A stretch of DNA of 64,000 nucleotides from Flavobacterium sp. (GTDB lineage Bacteria; Bacteroidota; Bacteroidia; Flavobacteriales; Flavobacteriaceae): NCBI GenBank assembly GCA_016787805.1, contig JAEUTY010000012.1:1-64000 (forward strand), written 5' to 3'. The translations under genes and the position numbers were made by a program. Shown in pieces: positions 45,069 to 53,456 of the stretch. The first letter of the stretch is position 1; the number at the start of each line of letters is the position of its first letter. The notes under the pieces were generated by a model. The model was not told the origin of the DNA. It worked only from the letters and a program-made list of their open reading frames with translations, and did not search any database.

Positions 45069-45097
45069 GTCATTGCGAGCGAAAGCGAAGCAACCTC
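45069..45097 (+). repeat. Interspersed GCGAGCGAAAGCGAAGCAA repeat, copy 2
   Basis: GTCATTGCGAGCGAAAGCGA followed by AGCAACCTC, the diverged partner of the repeat at 14838-14863. Both copies begin within a few bases of a stop codon. Confidence 0.65.
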
Positions 45098-45117
45098 ATC
45101 AATAAAAACAAATCATA

Positions 45118-45927
45118 ATGAACTACATAAAACACCTTACCGGCTTCTTCGATCGTGCAGTCAAAGACCGACATCTCAACCCAACCCACATCAGTCTATA
45201 CATTGGGTTATTTCAATTTTGGAATGTGAATAGATTCCAAAACCCAATTAGCATTACGCGCGACGAAATCATGCGTATCAGTAAAATATGTTCCAAAGCC
45301 ACTTACCACAAATGCATGAAAGAGCTCAACGACAAAGGTTACATCAAATACGAACCATCGTTCAATCCTTTTAAAGGCAGCATGGTCATTCTTTTTGATT
45401 TCTCTGACGACTTAAAGCCCGCCACTAAAAAGACAGCAAGCAGTTCAAAAATTGATTCTGTTACTGAACAAGCAGTGAACAAGCTCTGTACAAGTAGTGA
45501 GACAGGTACTGAACATGTTATTGGTACCTTCTATAAACATAATATAAACAATACAAACTTTACAAACATTGAAAACGTGCAAACGAGCGAAAATTTTTTA
45601 AAAAATGAAAATAATTTTTTACAATCAGAAAATCATGAAAAAGAAAAAAAGTTGCGCCAAAAAAAGAAAAGTTTCTGCGAACCTGTTTTGAACGAAGTCA
45701 AACAATTTTTCAAGCAAAACAATTTCCCTGAACTCGAAGCCCAAAAGTTTTTCAACTACTTCTCCAGCAACGGTTGGTTAGTTGGAGGCAAAACACCCAT
45801 GGTCGATTGGCAAGCAGCCGCCCAAAACTGGATGCTCAACTTTGACAAGTTCAACACCACCGAACCAATAACCAAAACAAATCATCTAACTACCACAACC
45901 GACAAAAACTATGCTGAACCATTGTAA
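45118..45927 (+). CDS. Winged-helix replication/regulatory protein of the island
   Basis: 269 residues. The N-terminal 100 residues form a winged-helix-like domain (LNPTHISLYIGLFQFWNVNRF ... ITRDEIMRISKICSKATYHKCMKELNDKGYI). A long Asn/Ser/Lys-rich linker (about 105-190) and a C-terminal helical domain (VKQFFKQNNFPELEAQKFFNYFSSNGW) follow. The last part is like DnaD/phage replisome organisers. The DnaC-like ATPase follows, which supports a role in loading a helicase at the element's origin. It is often annotated simply as a transcriptional regulator. Confidence 0.65.
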   Translation: MNYIKHLTGFFDRAVKDRHLNPTHISLYIGLFQFWNVNRFQNPISITRDEIMRISKICSKATYHKCMKELNDKGYIKYEPSFNPFKGSMVILFDFSDDLKPATKKTASSSKIDSVTEQAVNKLCTSSETGTEHVIGTFYKHNINNTNFTNIENVQTSENFLKNENNFLQSENHEKEKKLRQKKKSFCEPVLNEVKQFFKQNNFPELEAQKFFNYFSSNGWLVGGKTPMVDWQAAAQNWMLNFDKFNTTEPITKTNHLTTTTDKNYAEPL

Positions 45928-46001
45928 AAATCTGCGAAGATCTGTTCAATCTGTGTCATCCGTGTTCCAATCTCCGTTTTAGCGGACAAATATCGCTGCT
46001 C
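45928..46001. repeat. Heptamer-like intergenic tract in the island
   Basis: Short stretch of CTGCGAAGATCTG, CTGTGTCATCCGTG and CCGTTTTAGCGGAC words of the same style as the tracts at 27000 and 46690, between the two replication genes. Confidence 0.4.
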
Positions 46002-46628
46002 ATGAACCAAGAAGAAATCAAATCCCAATACAGCTACCCCGAAATCATCACCTGGCTCCAAACCAAAGGTCAAGAACTCTATGGCAACAACTTTCAAATC
46101 ATTGAGGAGGATCATCCAATAATTTTCAAACTCATAGCGTATTTCCTCAAAGACGAAGGCACTTGCCATCAATTCAATATTGATTTGCAAAAAGGCATTC
46201 TCCTGACCGGACCAGTGGGCTGTGGCAAAACCTCACTCATGAACCTAATGAAATACCTCACACCCATCGAACACAAATTCAACATCAAAGCCTGCCGTGA
46301 AGTGAGTTTCGAATTCATCCAAGACGGCTACAGCGTCATTCACAAATATTCCAAAGGGCGCTTATACGAATCCGATCCAAAAATTATTTGCTTCGACGAC
46401 CTCGGACTAGAAAATAATCTAAAGTATTACGGCAACGAATGCAATGTTATGGCAGAAATCTTGCTCAGTCGCTACGATATTTTCATCAGCAAACACATAC
46501 CAACGCACATCACCACCAACCTTTCCGCCTCCGAAATCGAAGCCCAATACGGCAACCGAGTCCGCAGCCGCATGCGTTCCATGTTCAACCTCATCGCCTA
46601 CGATAAATCCACACCCGACAAACGCTAA
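46002..46628 (+). CDS. DnaC/IstB-like AAA+ ATPase
   Basis: 208 residues with Walker A GPVGCGKT (residues 70-77), Walker B IICFDDLG (near 130) and a sensor-like HITTNLS. The C-terminal arginine-rich GNRVRSRMRSMF is typical of DnaC/IstB helicase-loader ATPases. Together with the winged-helix protein upstream it forms a two-gene replication module, as in many mobile elements. An IS transposition helper (IstB) is less likely because no transposase is present. Confidence 0.82.
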   Translation: MNQEEIKSQYSYPEIITWLQTKGQELYGNNFQIIEEDHPIIFKLIAYFLKDEGTCHQFNIDLQKGILLTGPVGCGKTSLMNLMKYLTPIEHKFNIKACREVSFEFIQDGYSVIHKYSKGRLYESDPKIICFDDLGLENNLKYYGNECNVMAEILLSRYDIFISKHIPTHITTNLSASEIEAQYGNRVRSRMRSMFNLIAYDKSTPDKR

Positions 46629-46689
46629 ACCCTATGAAAAACGTATCCAAAAGCGCAGCTTCTTTTCGCAATTCAAATCTATGCCTCTA

Positions 46690-46925
46690 TGTGGTTAATA
46701 ACATTCAAACTGAGCAAAGCGAAGTTTCTTAGCGCCTTATCCAAAATAAAAACTTTGATAACCTTGCGCCACCCTCGCGTCTTTGCGGTAAAAAACTTTT
46801 GTGCCTTTTGTGTTTCAAAAATCCGTCCCAATCCGCGATGCGAATCATCCTTTTCCTCTACTTTCAAAAACCGTGAGCAAAGCGATCAATCTTCGCGATC
46901 CTAGCGCCTTTGCGGTTAAACAATT
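46690..46925. repeat. Heptamer-like intergenic tract, 4, filling a 320-bp gap
   Basis: The 46629-46948 gap holds no supported gene. It is made of recurring words such as CTTAGCGCCTTAT, CTTGCGCCACCCTCGCG, TCTTTGCGGTAAA, CTTTTGTGCCTTTTGTG, CTTCGCGATCCTAGCGCC and TTTGCGGTTAAA. GCGCCTTTGCGGTTAAA is shared with 29745-29768. Reading frames through it (for example 46689-46904) translate repeat DNA. Confidence 0.65.
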
Positions 46926-46948
46926 GTAAACCCTTAAACCTTTAAACC

Positions 46949-47623
46949 ATGTACAAACTAACACCCACCACCCACAAAAAAATCACCTCCTTCTGGCGCT
47001 GGTTTCTCAACCATGAAATAGAAATTCTAAAAGCATTGCTGTACCAAGAAAATTACAATGACATTTTCAACAGCCTCAACAAAAAACTCAACACTATTTC
47101 CACTCAAATCGGCTTTGTTATCAAAGGCACCGACAACTCAAATCAAAAACTTAAAATCATCTTCACAGCCCACGGCAACAAAAAGCTAATGCCTAAAGTC
47201 GAAGCCATTACACAAAACGCTCCAAGCTTTCTGCATTGGGAAGTACAAAGTTTCATTAAACCAACCGAAGACATTGAACAATTCAAACAAGGTCTTGACG
47301 AAGCCTATATTTTCCCCGACTTCGAAATCAAGACCAGTGAAGCCTATTTTTCCATTCTTGATTATGATGTAGACAAGAAAAAACTCAACCTCATCATATA
47401 CCTCAAAAACTACCGTTTCCATTTTGATAATTCTTTTCTACAAGAAGCCGTTTACATCATGATCGAAGATTTAGTAGGCGAAATGGCAGTCAAAAAGCAT
47501 ATTAGCTTTGTGCAGTTGGCACAGTTGTCTGATAATCCTAAAAACTTGATTCGATTGTATGAATTGCAGGAGTATATCGAAAAACTAAGCCTTTTAAATA
47601 AAAAAAACAATTTCGAAATATAA
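46949..47623 (+). CDS. Protein of unknown function in the island
   Basis: 224 residues, soluble, with no signal peptide or membrane segment and no motif I recognise. The start MYKLTPTTHKKITSFWRWF is followed by alternating helical and beta stretches; LHWEVQSFIKPTEDIEQFKQ and FEIKTSEAYFSILDYDVDKK are the most conserved-looking parts. The position between the replication genes and the AbiE pair suggests cargo, but no function can be assigned. Confidence 0.7.
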   Translation: MYKLTPTTHKKITSFWRWFLNHEIEILKALLYQENYNDIFNSLNKKLNTISTQIGFVIKGTDNSNQKLKIIFTAHGNKKLMPKVEAITQNAPSFLHWEVQSFIKPTEDIEQFKQGLDEAYIFPDFEIKTSEAYFSILDYDVDKKKLNLIIYLKNYRFHFDNSFLQEAVYIMIEDLVGEMAVKKHISFVQLAQLSDNPKNLIRLYELQEYIEKLSLLNKKNNFEI

Positions 47624-47839
47624 CTTTATACCAAACAAATAAAAACAATTTCGATAGGTTTACATTCTTTTTATTATCCAACGATATTACCGCAATAGCA
47701 AATAAGTGTCGTATTTATATACCAAATTTGGCACAAACTTAATAATGATAAATGAATAGTTTGTGTAGTTGGAAATTAGAAAGAACTCCTAATTAAATAA
47801 AAATAATATACCTTTTAGTATACTTTTTAATAGCATAAC

Positions 47840-47893
47840 CTACTATTTAGTAGATAATATATTATATTTGCGTAACACTACACATTGTGTAGT
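47840..47893 (+). promoter_or_regulatory. AbiE operon promoter with two operator palindromes
   Basis: The -7 box TATATTTG is at 47863-47870. Palindrome CTACTA-tt-TAGTAG (47840-47853) covers the -33 region and ACTACACA-t-TGTGTAGT (47877-47893) covers the start site. The word TAGTAGATA follows both. AbiEi proteins are known to repress their own promoter through inverted repeats, so these are the likely sites. Confidence 0.75.
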
Positions 47894-47915
47894 AGATAGC
47901 AAACAAAATACACTA

Positions 47916-48725
47916 GTGAGGATAGGAAATCAAACATATAATTATTTAGAAGAATACATAGATAGCGTTAGAGCTAAAGGAAGATATGCCTTTACATTAG
48001 AAGAACTTAAAGATAAATTAGAAGTAACGGATAAAGCAATTCTTCAAAACTTATACCGTCTAAAAACAAAAAATAAAATTGTTCAAATCCGTAAAGGTTT
48101 TTATACAATACTTCCAGCAGAATATTCAAAATACGGTGTAATTCCTAGTAATATGTACTTAGATGACATGATGTTATCACTAAACAAAAACTATTATCTT
48201 GGTTTAATTTCAGCAGCTGCAATTTATGGAGCATCACACCAACAATCAATGGAAACATTTGTGATTACAGAGAAACCAGCTTTACGAGACATTAAAAACA
48301 AGAAACTAAAAATAAACTTTTTAATAAAAAATGAATGGAACAAAGACGATATTAAAAAAGTAAAAACAGAAGCAGGATATATAAATGTATCTTCTCCAGA
48401 ACTAACAGCTTTAGATTTACTTTACTACGTAGATAAATTAGGAATGAATCGTGTGATTACCATCTTAAAAGAATTAGTTGAAGTAATCAAACCAAATATA
48501 CTAGTCAAAACAGCTAAAAACTATTCTCAAATTGCAGCAGTGCAACGATTGGGATATTTGTTAGAGTACGAACTCGAAAACGATAAACTAAGTCAAGCAG
48601 TTTACACAACCATAGCAGATAAAAAAGGAACAAACATACCATTAATGCCCGGAAAAAATAAAAAAGGAAATGCAAACACAAAATGGCGTATTATCAACAA
48701 CATCAAAATCGAAAGTGATTTATGA
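47916..48725 (+). CDS. abiEi: AbiEi family type IV antitoxin / autorepressor
   Basis: About 269 residues from the GTG at 47916; an earlier in-frame TTG at 47868 overlaps the -7 box and is rejected. The N-terminal winged helix (GRYAFTLEELKDKLEVTDKAILQNLYRLKTKNKIVQIRKG) binds DNA, and the remainder is the AbiEi antitoxin domain (YYLGLISAAAIYGASHQQ ... SPELTALDLLYYVDKLG). AbiE systems protect against phage by growth arrest through the AbiEii nucleotidyltransferase, and AbiEi counters this and represses the operon. Its stop overlaps the abiEii ATG (ATGA). Confidence 0.9.
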   Translation: MRIGNQTYNYLEEYIDSVRAKGRYAFTLEELKDKLEVTDKAILQNLYRLKTKNKIVQIRKGFYTILPAEYSKYGVIPSNMYLDDMMLSLNKNYYLGLISAAAIYGASHQQSMETFVITEKPALRDIKNKKLKINFLIKNEWNKDDIKKVKTEAGYINVSSPELTALDLLYYVDKLGMNRVITILKELVEVIKPNILVKTAKNYSQIAAVQRLGYLLEYELENDKLSQAVYTTIADKKGTNIPLMPGKNKKGNANTKWRIINNIKIESDL

Positions 48726-49516
48726 TTCCAAGAAGGTACATAGAAGAATGGCGTGAGTTTGCTCCTTGGCCAGAAAACGGACAAGTAGAACAAGACCTTA
48801 TCATTGAAAGAGCAATTGTCGAACTATTTGCCGACCCTTTCCTAAATGAAAACCTAGCTTTTCGTGGCGGAACAGCATTGCACAAACTATTTCTAAAACC
48901 GCAAGCAAGATATTCTGAAGATATTGATTTAGTGCAAATAAAACCCGGTCCAATAAAACCAATTCTGGTAAAAATAAGAGAAGTCTTAGCGCCTTTTTTA
49001 GGAACAAAAAGAGCAATTGAAACCAGCATACACAACAATACTGCAACGTATAAATTTGAAACCGAAATACCACCAATCATTCAAATGCGCTTGAAAATTG
49101 AAATCAATTGCAGGGAACATTTCACCGTATTAGGATTACAGCAAATACCATTTGAAGTCAACAACGGTTGGTTTTCTGGCAATTGTATGATCAACACCTA
49201 TCAGGTAGAAGAATTATTAGGAACAAAACTAAGAGCATTATACCAACGACGAAAAGGAAGAGATTTATTCGATTTAAATTTAGCCTTATCAAATTTAGAA
49301 ATTGACACAGACAAGCTAATCCAATGCTACAAAGAATACATCAATTTCTCCGATGGCGCAAACCCTACAAATAAAATGTTTACAGCCAATATGGAAGAAA
49401 AAATGCAGGAGGGTGAATTTAGAAATGATATTTTTACCATTTTAAGACCCGATGTTGAGTACGATAATGATTTGGCGTACCAACTTATCAGTGAGAGAAT
49501 AATTAGCAAAATATAA
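48722..49516 (+). CDS. abiEii: AbiEii/AbiGii nucleotidyltransferase toxin
   Basis: 264 residues. The minimal nucleotidyltransferase signature is intact: FRGGTALHKLF (near residue 46), then RYSEDIDLV (near 60) with the metal-binding Asp-x-Asp, and a later Lys-containing GTKLRALYQRRKGRDLFDL. The family transfers nucleotides (GTP-linked) to block growth upon phage infection. It overlaps abiEi by 4 bp. Complete and apparently functional; it opens the defence block. Confidence 0.9.
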   Translation: MIPRRYIEEWREFAPWPENGQVEQDLIIERAIVELFADPFLNENLAFRGGTALHKLFLKPQARYSEDIDLVQIKPGPIKPILVKIREVLAPFLGTKRAIETSIHNNTATYKFETEIPPIIQMRLKIEINCREHFTVLGLQQIPFEVNNGWFSGNCMINTYQVEELLGTKLRALYQRRKGRDLFDLNLALSNLEIDTDKLIQCYKEYINFSDGANPTNKMFTANMEEKMQEGEFRNDIFTILRPDVEYDNDLAYQLISERIISKI

Positions 49517-49565
49517 AGAATTATATAAATATAAATTTTAAATAGTATCAAAGACTTTCAAGAGA

Positions 49566-51113
49566 ATGACAAACATAATTCAAAAACAAGAATTACAAAA
49601 TAAAATTTGGAAAATCGCCAACGATGTACGTGGTTCGGTAGACGGATGGGATTTCAAACACTTTGTTCTAGGCGCACTTTTCTATCGATTTATAAGCGAG
49701 AATTTTACAAATTACATTGAAGGTGGCGATGAAAGTGTCAACTATGCAAATTACCCAGATAGTGACATTACACCTGATATTATAGAAGATGCAGTAAAAA
49801 CCAAAGGCTATTTTATTTATCCAAGTCAGCTTTTTGTAAATGTGGTCGCAACTGCTACTACCAATAAAAACCTGAATACCGATTTAAAAGCAATTTTTGA
49901 TGCTATAGAGAGTTCGGCAAATGGCTACCCGTCTGAACAAGATATAAAAGGATTGTTTGCCGATTTCGACACCACAAGTTCGCGATTGGGTAATACGGTT
50001 GAAAACAAAAACAGTCGTTTAGCAGCTGTATTGAAAGGAATTGAAGAAATCAATTTTGGAGTATTCGAAGACAGTGATATTGACATGTTTGGTGTGGCTT
50101 ATGAATTTCTAATTTCCAATTATGCAGCCAATGCCGGAAAATCAGGTGGTGAATTTTTTACCCCAGAACACGTTTCTAAACTTATTGCACAATTGGCGTT
50201 GCACGGACAAACCACTGTCAATAAAATTTACGACCCAGCGGCAGGTTCGGGCTCACTGCTGTTACAAGCCAAAAAACATTTTGACAATCATATCATCGAA
50301 GAGGGTTTCTACGGTCAAGAAATAAACCACACTACTTACAACTTGGCTCGTATGAACATGTTTTTGCATAATGTTAATTACGACAAATTTCATATTGTAC
50401 TAGGCGATACACTAAAAGACCCACAATTAATCAATGAAAAACCGTTTGACGCCATTGTCTCAAATCCTCCCTATTCTGTAAAATGGATTGGAGATGATGA
50501 CCCTACCATGATCAACGATGACCGTTTTGCACCTGCAGGAGTTTTAGCTCCAAAGTCAAAAGCCGATTTTGCCTTTGTGTTGCATGCATTACATTATTTA
50601 TCGCCTAGAGGCAGAGCTGCCATTGTTTGTTTCCCAGGTATTTTTTACCGTGGCGGTGCCGAACAAAAAATTAGAAAATATTTAGTCGATAACAACTTTG
50701 TAGAAACCGTCATTTCGGTTGCTCCTAATTTATTTTATGGAACTTCTATAGCGGTAACCTTGCTAGTGCTTTCTAAAAAGAAAACCGATACTAAAACACA
50801 ATTTATTGATGCCAGTGGCGAAGAATTCTTTATAAAAGTAACCAACAACAATATGCTAACCGAAAAGCATATTGAAAAAATTATGGAGCTTTTCAATAGC
50901 AAAACAGAAGTACCTCATGTGGCAACCACTATCGACAATACCAAAATTGCCGAAAACGATTATAACCTTTCGGTGAGTTCCTATATAGAAGCAAAAGACA
51001 ACAAAGAAAAAATTAACATCGAGGAGTTAAACAAAGAAGTAGCCAAAACAGTTAAAAAAATTGACCAACTTCGCTCAGATATTGATACAATAATAAAAGA
51101 AATTGAAGCATGA
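49566..51113 (+). CDS. hsdM: Type I restriction-modification methyltransferase HsdM
   Basis: 515-residue N6-adenine methyltransferase subunit. SAM site [10 protein letters not shown] is near residue 222 and catalytic SNPPYS near residue 298. The N-terminal helical domain ([24 protein letters not shown]) resembles the type IC (EcoR124I-like) branch. It overlaps hsdS by 4 bp (ATGA) and starts 49 bp after abiEii. It methylates host DNA together with HsdS. Confidence 0.95.
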   Translation: MTNIIQKQELQNKIWKIANDVRGSVDGWDFKHFVLGALFYRFISENFTNYIEGGDESVNYANYPDSDITPDIIEDAVKTKGYFIYPSQLFVNVVATATTNKNLNTDLKAIFDAIESSANGYPSEQDIKGLFADFDTTSSRLGNTVENKNSRLAAVLKGIEEINFGVFEDSDIDMFGVAYEFLISNYAANAGKSGGEFFTPEHVSKLIAQLALHGQTTVNKIYDPAAGSGSLLLQAKKHFDNHIIEEGFYGQEINHTTYNLARMNMFLHNVNYDKFHIVLGDTLKDPQLINEKPFDAIVSNPPYSVKWIGDDDPTMINDDRFAPAGVLAPKSKADFAFVLHALHYLSPRGRAAIVCFPGIFYRGGAEQKIRKYLVDNNFVETVISVAPNLFYGTSIAVTLLVLSKKKTDTKTQFIDASGEEFFIKVTNNNMLTEKHIEKIMELFNSKTEVPHVATTIDNTKIAENDYNLSVSSYIEAKDNKEKINIEELNKEVAKTVKKIDQLRSDIDTIIKEIEA

Positions 51114-52333
51114 GTTATCTAGAAAAATTATTAGACGGCGCGACTGTGGAATGGAAACCATTGGGAGACTTTGCTGATTATGAACAGCCAACAAAATATT
51201 TAGTCAAATCAAATAATTATAGTAATAATTTCACAACACCAGTTTTAACAGCAGGTAAGACTTTTATTCTTGGTTATACCGATGAAACGGAAGGTATTTA
51301 TAAAGCCTCAGAAAACCCTGTTATTATTTTTGATGATTTTACAACCGCAAACAAATGGGTTGATTTTGATTTTAAAGCTAAATCATCAGCAATGAAGATG
51401 ATTACTTCAAAAGATGAATCTAAAGCGTCATTAAAATATATTTATTATTGGATGAATACTTTGCCAAGTGACTTAGTTGATGGTGACCATAAAAGACAAT
51501 GGATTAGTAATTATGCTAACAAGCTTATCCCAATTCCATGCCCAGAAAATCCAAAAAAATCACTCGAAATTCAACAAAAAATAGTTGCAATTCTCGATAC
51601 TTTTTCCGAGCTTACAGCAGAGCTTACAGCAGAGCTTACAGCAGAGCTTACAGCACGGAAACAACAGTATGAATACTATCGTGATAAACTGTTGAATTTC
51701 AGTGATCTAAATGGGGGGGGGTATAAATGGTTAACTATGAATGAATTAGGAGAATTAATTAGAGGGAGTGGTTTGCCTAAAACTGATTTTACAGAATCAG
51801 GTGTTCCTGCTATACATTATGGTCAGATTTATACTTTCTATAAAACTTTCACAACAGAAACTAAATCTTTCGTTTCACTCGATACAGCAAGGAAATTAAA
51901 AAAAGTTGATACAGGTGATGTTGTCATTACAAATACAAGTGAAAATTTAGAAGATGTTGGAAAAGCAGTAGTTTATTTAGGTAAAGAACAAGCTGTTACA
52001 GGTGGTCATGCAACTATATTTAAACCATCAAATGCTATTTTAGGGAAATATTTTGCGTATTACTCACAAACAGAAGGTTTTGCAATACAGAAAAGAAAGT
52101 ATGCAAAAGGAACTAAAGTTATTGATGTATCAGCTAATGACATGTCAAAAATACTAATTCCATTGCCCAGTATCGAAGAACAAGAACGTATAGTTTCTAT
52201 TCTAGACAAATTTGATGTTTTAACAACCTCAATAAGTGAAGGTTTACCAAAAGAAATAGCGTTGAGAAAAAAACAATATGAGTATTACAGAGATTTGTTA
52301 CTAACATTTCCACAAGATAATTTAGTAGAATAA
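51110..52333 (+). CDS. hsdS: Type I specificity subunit HsdS with phase-variation tracts
   Basis: 407 residues with two target-recognition domains (about 10-155 and 205-370), each ending in a conserved helix ([13 protein letters not shown] and [13 protein letters not shown]). The first helix carries four ELTA units coded by a perfect 4x12-bp repeat (51608-51655). In type IC enzymes such repeats set the spacing between half-sites. Directly after this helix nine G bases (51713-51721) code for Gly-Gly-Gly. Loss or gain of one G gives a stop within five codons, and an in-frame ATG at 51737 could restart the second half. The gene is open as sequenced. Confidence 0.93.
   Translation: MSYLEKLLDGATVEWKPLGDFADYEQPTKYLVKSNNYSNNFTTPVLTAGKTFILGYTDETEGIYKASENPVIIFDDFTTANKWVDFDFKAKSSAMKMITSKDESKASLKYIYYWMNTLPSDLVDGDHKRQWISNYANKLIPIPCPENPKKSLEIQQKIVAILDTFSELTAELTAELTAELTARKQQYEYYRDKLLNFSDLNGGGYKWLTMNELGELIRGSGLPKTDFTESGVPAIHYGQIYTFYKTFTTETKSFVSLDTARKLKKVDTGDVVITNTSENLEDVGKAVVYLGKEQAVTGGHATIFKPSNAILGKYFAYYSQTEGFAIQKRKYAKGTKVIDVSANDMSKILIPLPSIEEQERIVSILDKFDVLTTSISEGLPKEIALRKKQYEYYRDLLLTFPQDNLVE
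51608..51655 (+). repeat. 4x12-bp repeat in hsdS (ELTA units)
   Basis: Four exact copies of GAGCTTACAGCA in frame. Change by whole units keeps the frame but alters the length of the helix between the two recognition domains, as in the EcoR124I/EcoR124II pair with two or three TAEL units. Confidence 0.95.
51713..51721 (+). repeat. G9 homopolymer in hsdS
   Basis: Nine consecutive G, codons 202-204, in an AT-rich gene. G10 leads to an immediate TAA, and G8 to a TAA four codons after the tract. The position between the two domains makes an ON/OFF or half-subunit switch likely. Confidence 0.85.
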
Positions 52334-52334
52334 T

Positions 52335-53456
52335 ATGGCACAATCATTAACTCAAATAGCACAATCGCTAAAAAATCCTAATAAAAAAGTGCAATTGATT
52401 TATGCGTTCAATGGCACAGGCAAAACACGGCTATCACGTGAGTTTAAAGATTTAATTGCGCCCAAAAACACAGAAGTTGAAGCAGAGGAAACAAAAATCA
52501 AGATACTCTACTACAATGCATTTACCGAAGATTTGTTTTTTTGGGACAATGATTTGGATAATGACACCGACAGAAAATTGAAAATTCAACCCAATAATTA
52601 CACCAGTTGGATACTTCAAGATCAAGGGCAAGAACCTAATATAACGGCTCATTTCCAACGCTATACTAGCGATAAATTAACACCACGTTTTAATGAAGAT
52701 TTTTCAGAAGTGCGCTTCTCGTTTGAACGTGGCGATGATTCAGGCACCGATTTTGTAAAAATTTCTAAAGGAGAAGAAAGCTGTTTTATCTGGAGTGTTT
52801 TTTACAGCATATTAGAACAAACAATTAGTGAATTAAATCTTGTAGAAGAAGGAGATCGTGAAACCGATCAATTTAATGATTTGCAATACGTATTTATTGA
52901 TGACCCTGTAAGTTCTCTCGATGATAATCACTTAATAGAACTTGCTGTTAACTTGGCTGAACTCGTCAAAAAATCAACTAATTTGAAGTTTATTGTTTCA
53001 ACACACAGCCCGTTATTTTATAATGTGCTGTACAACGAGCTTAATCTTAAATCAAAAAAAGAAGTGTGCTTTATGTTGGATAAAAAAGAAGATGGAACAT
53101 TTGAATTGATAGAAAAATTTGGTGATTCAAACAAAAGTTTTTCCTATCACCTTTTTCTCAAACAAACCATCGAAGAAGCAATTGCAACTAACAGTATTCA
53201 AAAATACCATTTTACGCTACTTCGAAACCTTTACGAAAAAACAGCAAATTTCTTAGGTTATCCACAATGGTCAAACTTACTGCCAAATGACAAGCAAACA
53301 TATTACAATAGGATTATTCAATTCACAAGTCACTCCACACTATCAAATGAAGAAGTACCTGAACCTACAGAACCTGAAAAGCAAACCGTAAAATTTTTGC
53401 TAGAGCATTTAGTTGATAATAATTATTGGAAAGAAGAACAAAATGGCACACTATAA
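52335..53456 (+). CDS. prrC: PrrC-like anticodon nuclease (ABC-type ATPase fused to ACNase)
   Basis: 373 residues. The N-terminal ABC-type ATPase has Walker A AFNGTGKT (24-31), signature SKGEES (144-149), Walker B/D-loop [11 protein letters not shown] (187-197) and H-loop STHSP (222-226). The C-terminal part has Arg297, Glu301 and His333, with the same spacing as the catalytic Arg320-Glu324-His356 of E. coli PrrC, which cuts tRNA-Lys when phage inhibits the linked type IC enzyme. It lies between hsdS and hsdR, the position of prrC in the EcoprrI locus. The second half is shorter than in RloC and no zinc hook is present. Triad match and order are observed; nuclease activity is inferred. Confidence 0.85.
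   Translation: MAQSLTQIAQSLKNPNKKVQLIYAFNGTGKTRLSREFKDLIAPKNTEVEAEETKIKILYYNAFTEDLFFWDNDLDNDTDRKLKIQPNNYTSWILQDQGQEPNITAHFQRYTSDKLTPRFNEDFSEVRFSFERGDDSGTDFVKISKGEESCFIWSVFYSILEQTISELNLVEEGDRETDQFNDLQYVFIDDPVSSLDDNHLIELAVNLAELVKKSTNLKFIVSTHSPLFYNVLYNELNLKSKKEVCFMLDKKEDGTFELIEKFGDSNKSFSYHLFLKQTIEEAIATNSIQKYHFTLLRNLYEKTANFLGYPQWSNLLPNDKQTYYNRIIQFTSHSTLSNEEVPEPTEPEKQTVKFLLEHLVDNNYWKEEQNGTL

Noticed and set aside
46689..46904. 71-codon ORF in the 46.7-kb gap
   Set aside because: Translates the CTTTGCG-style repeat tract; no credible start or codon pattern.
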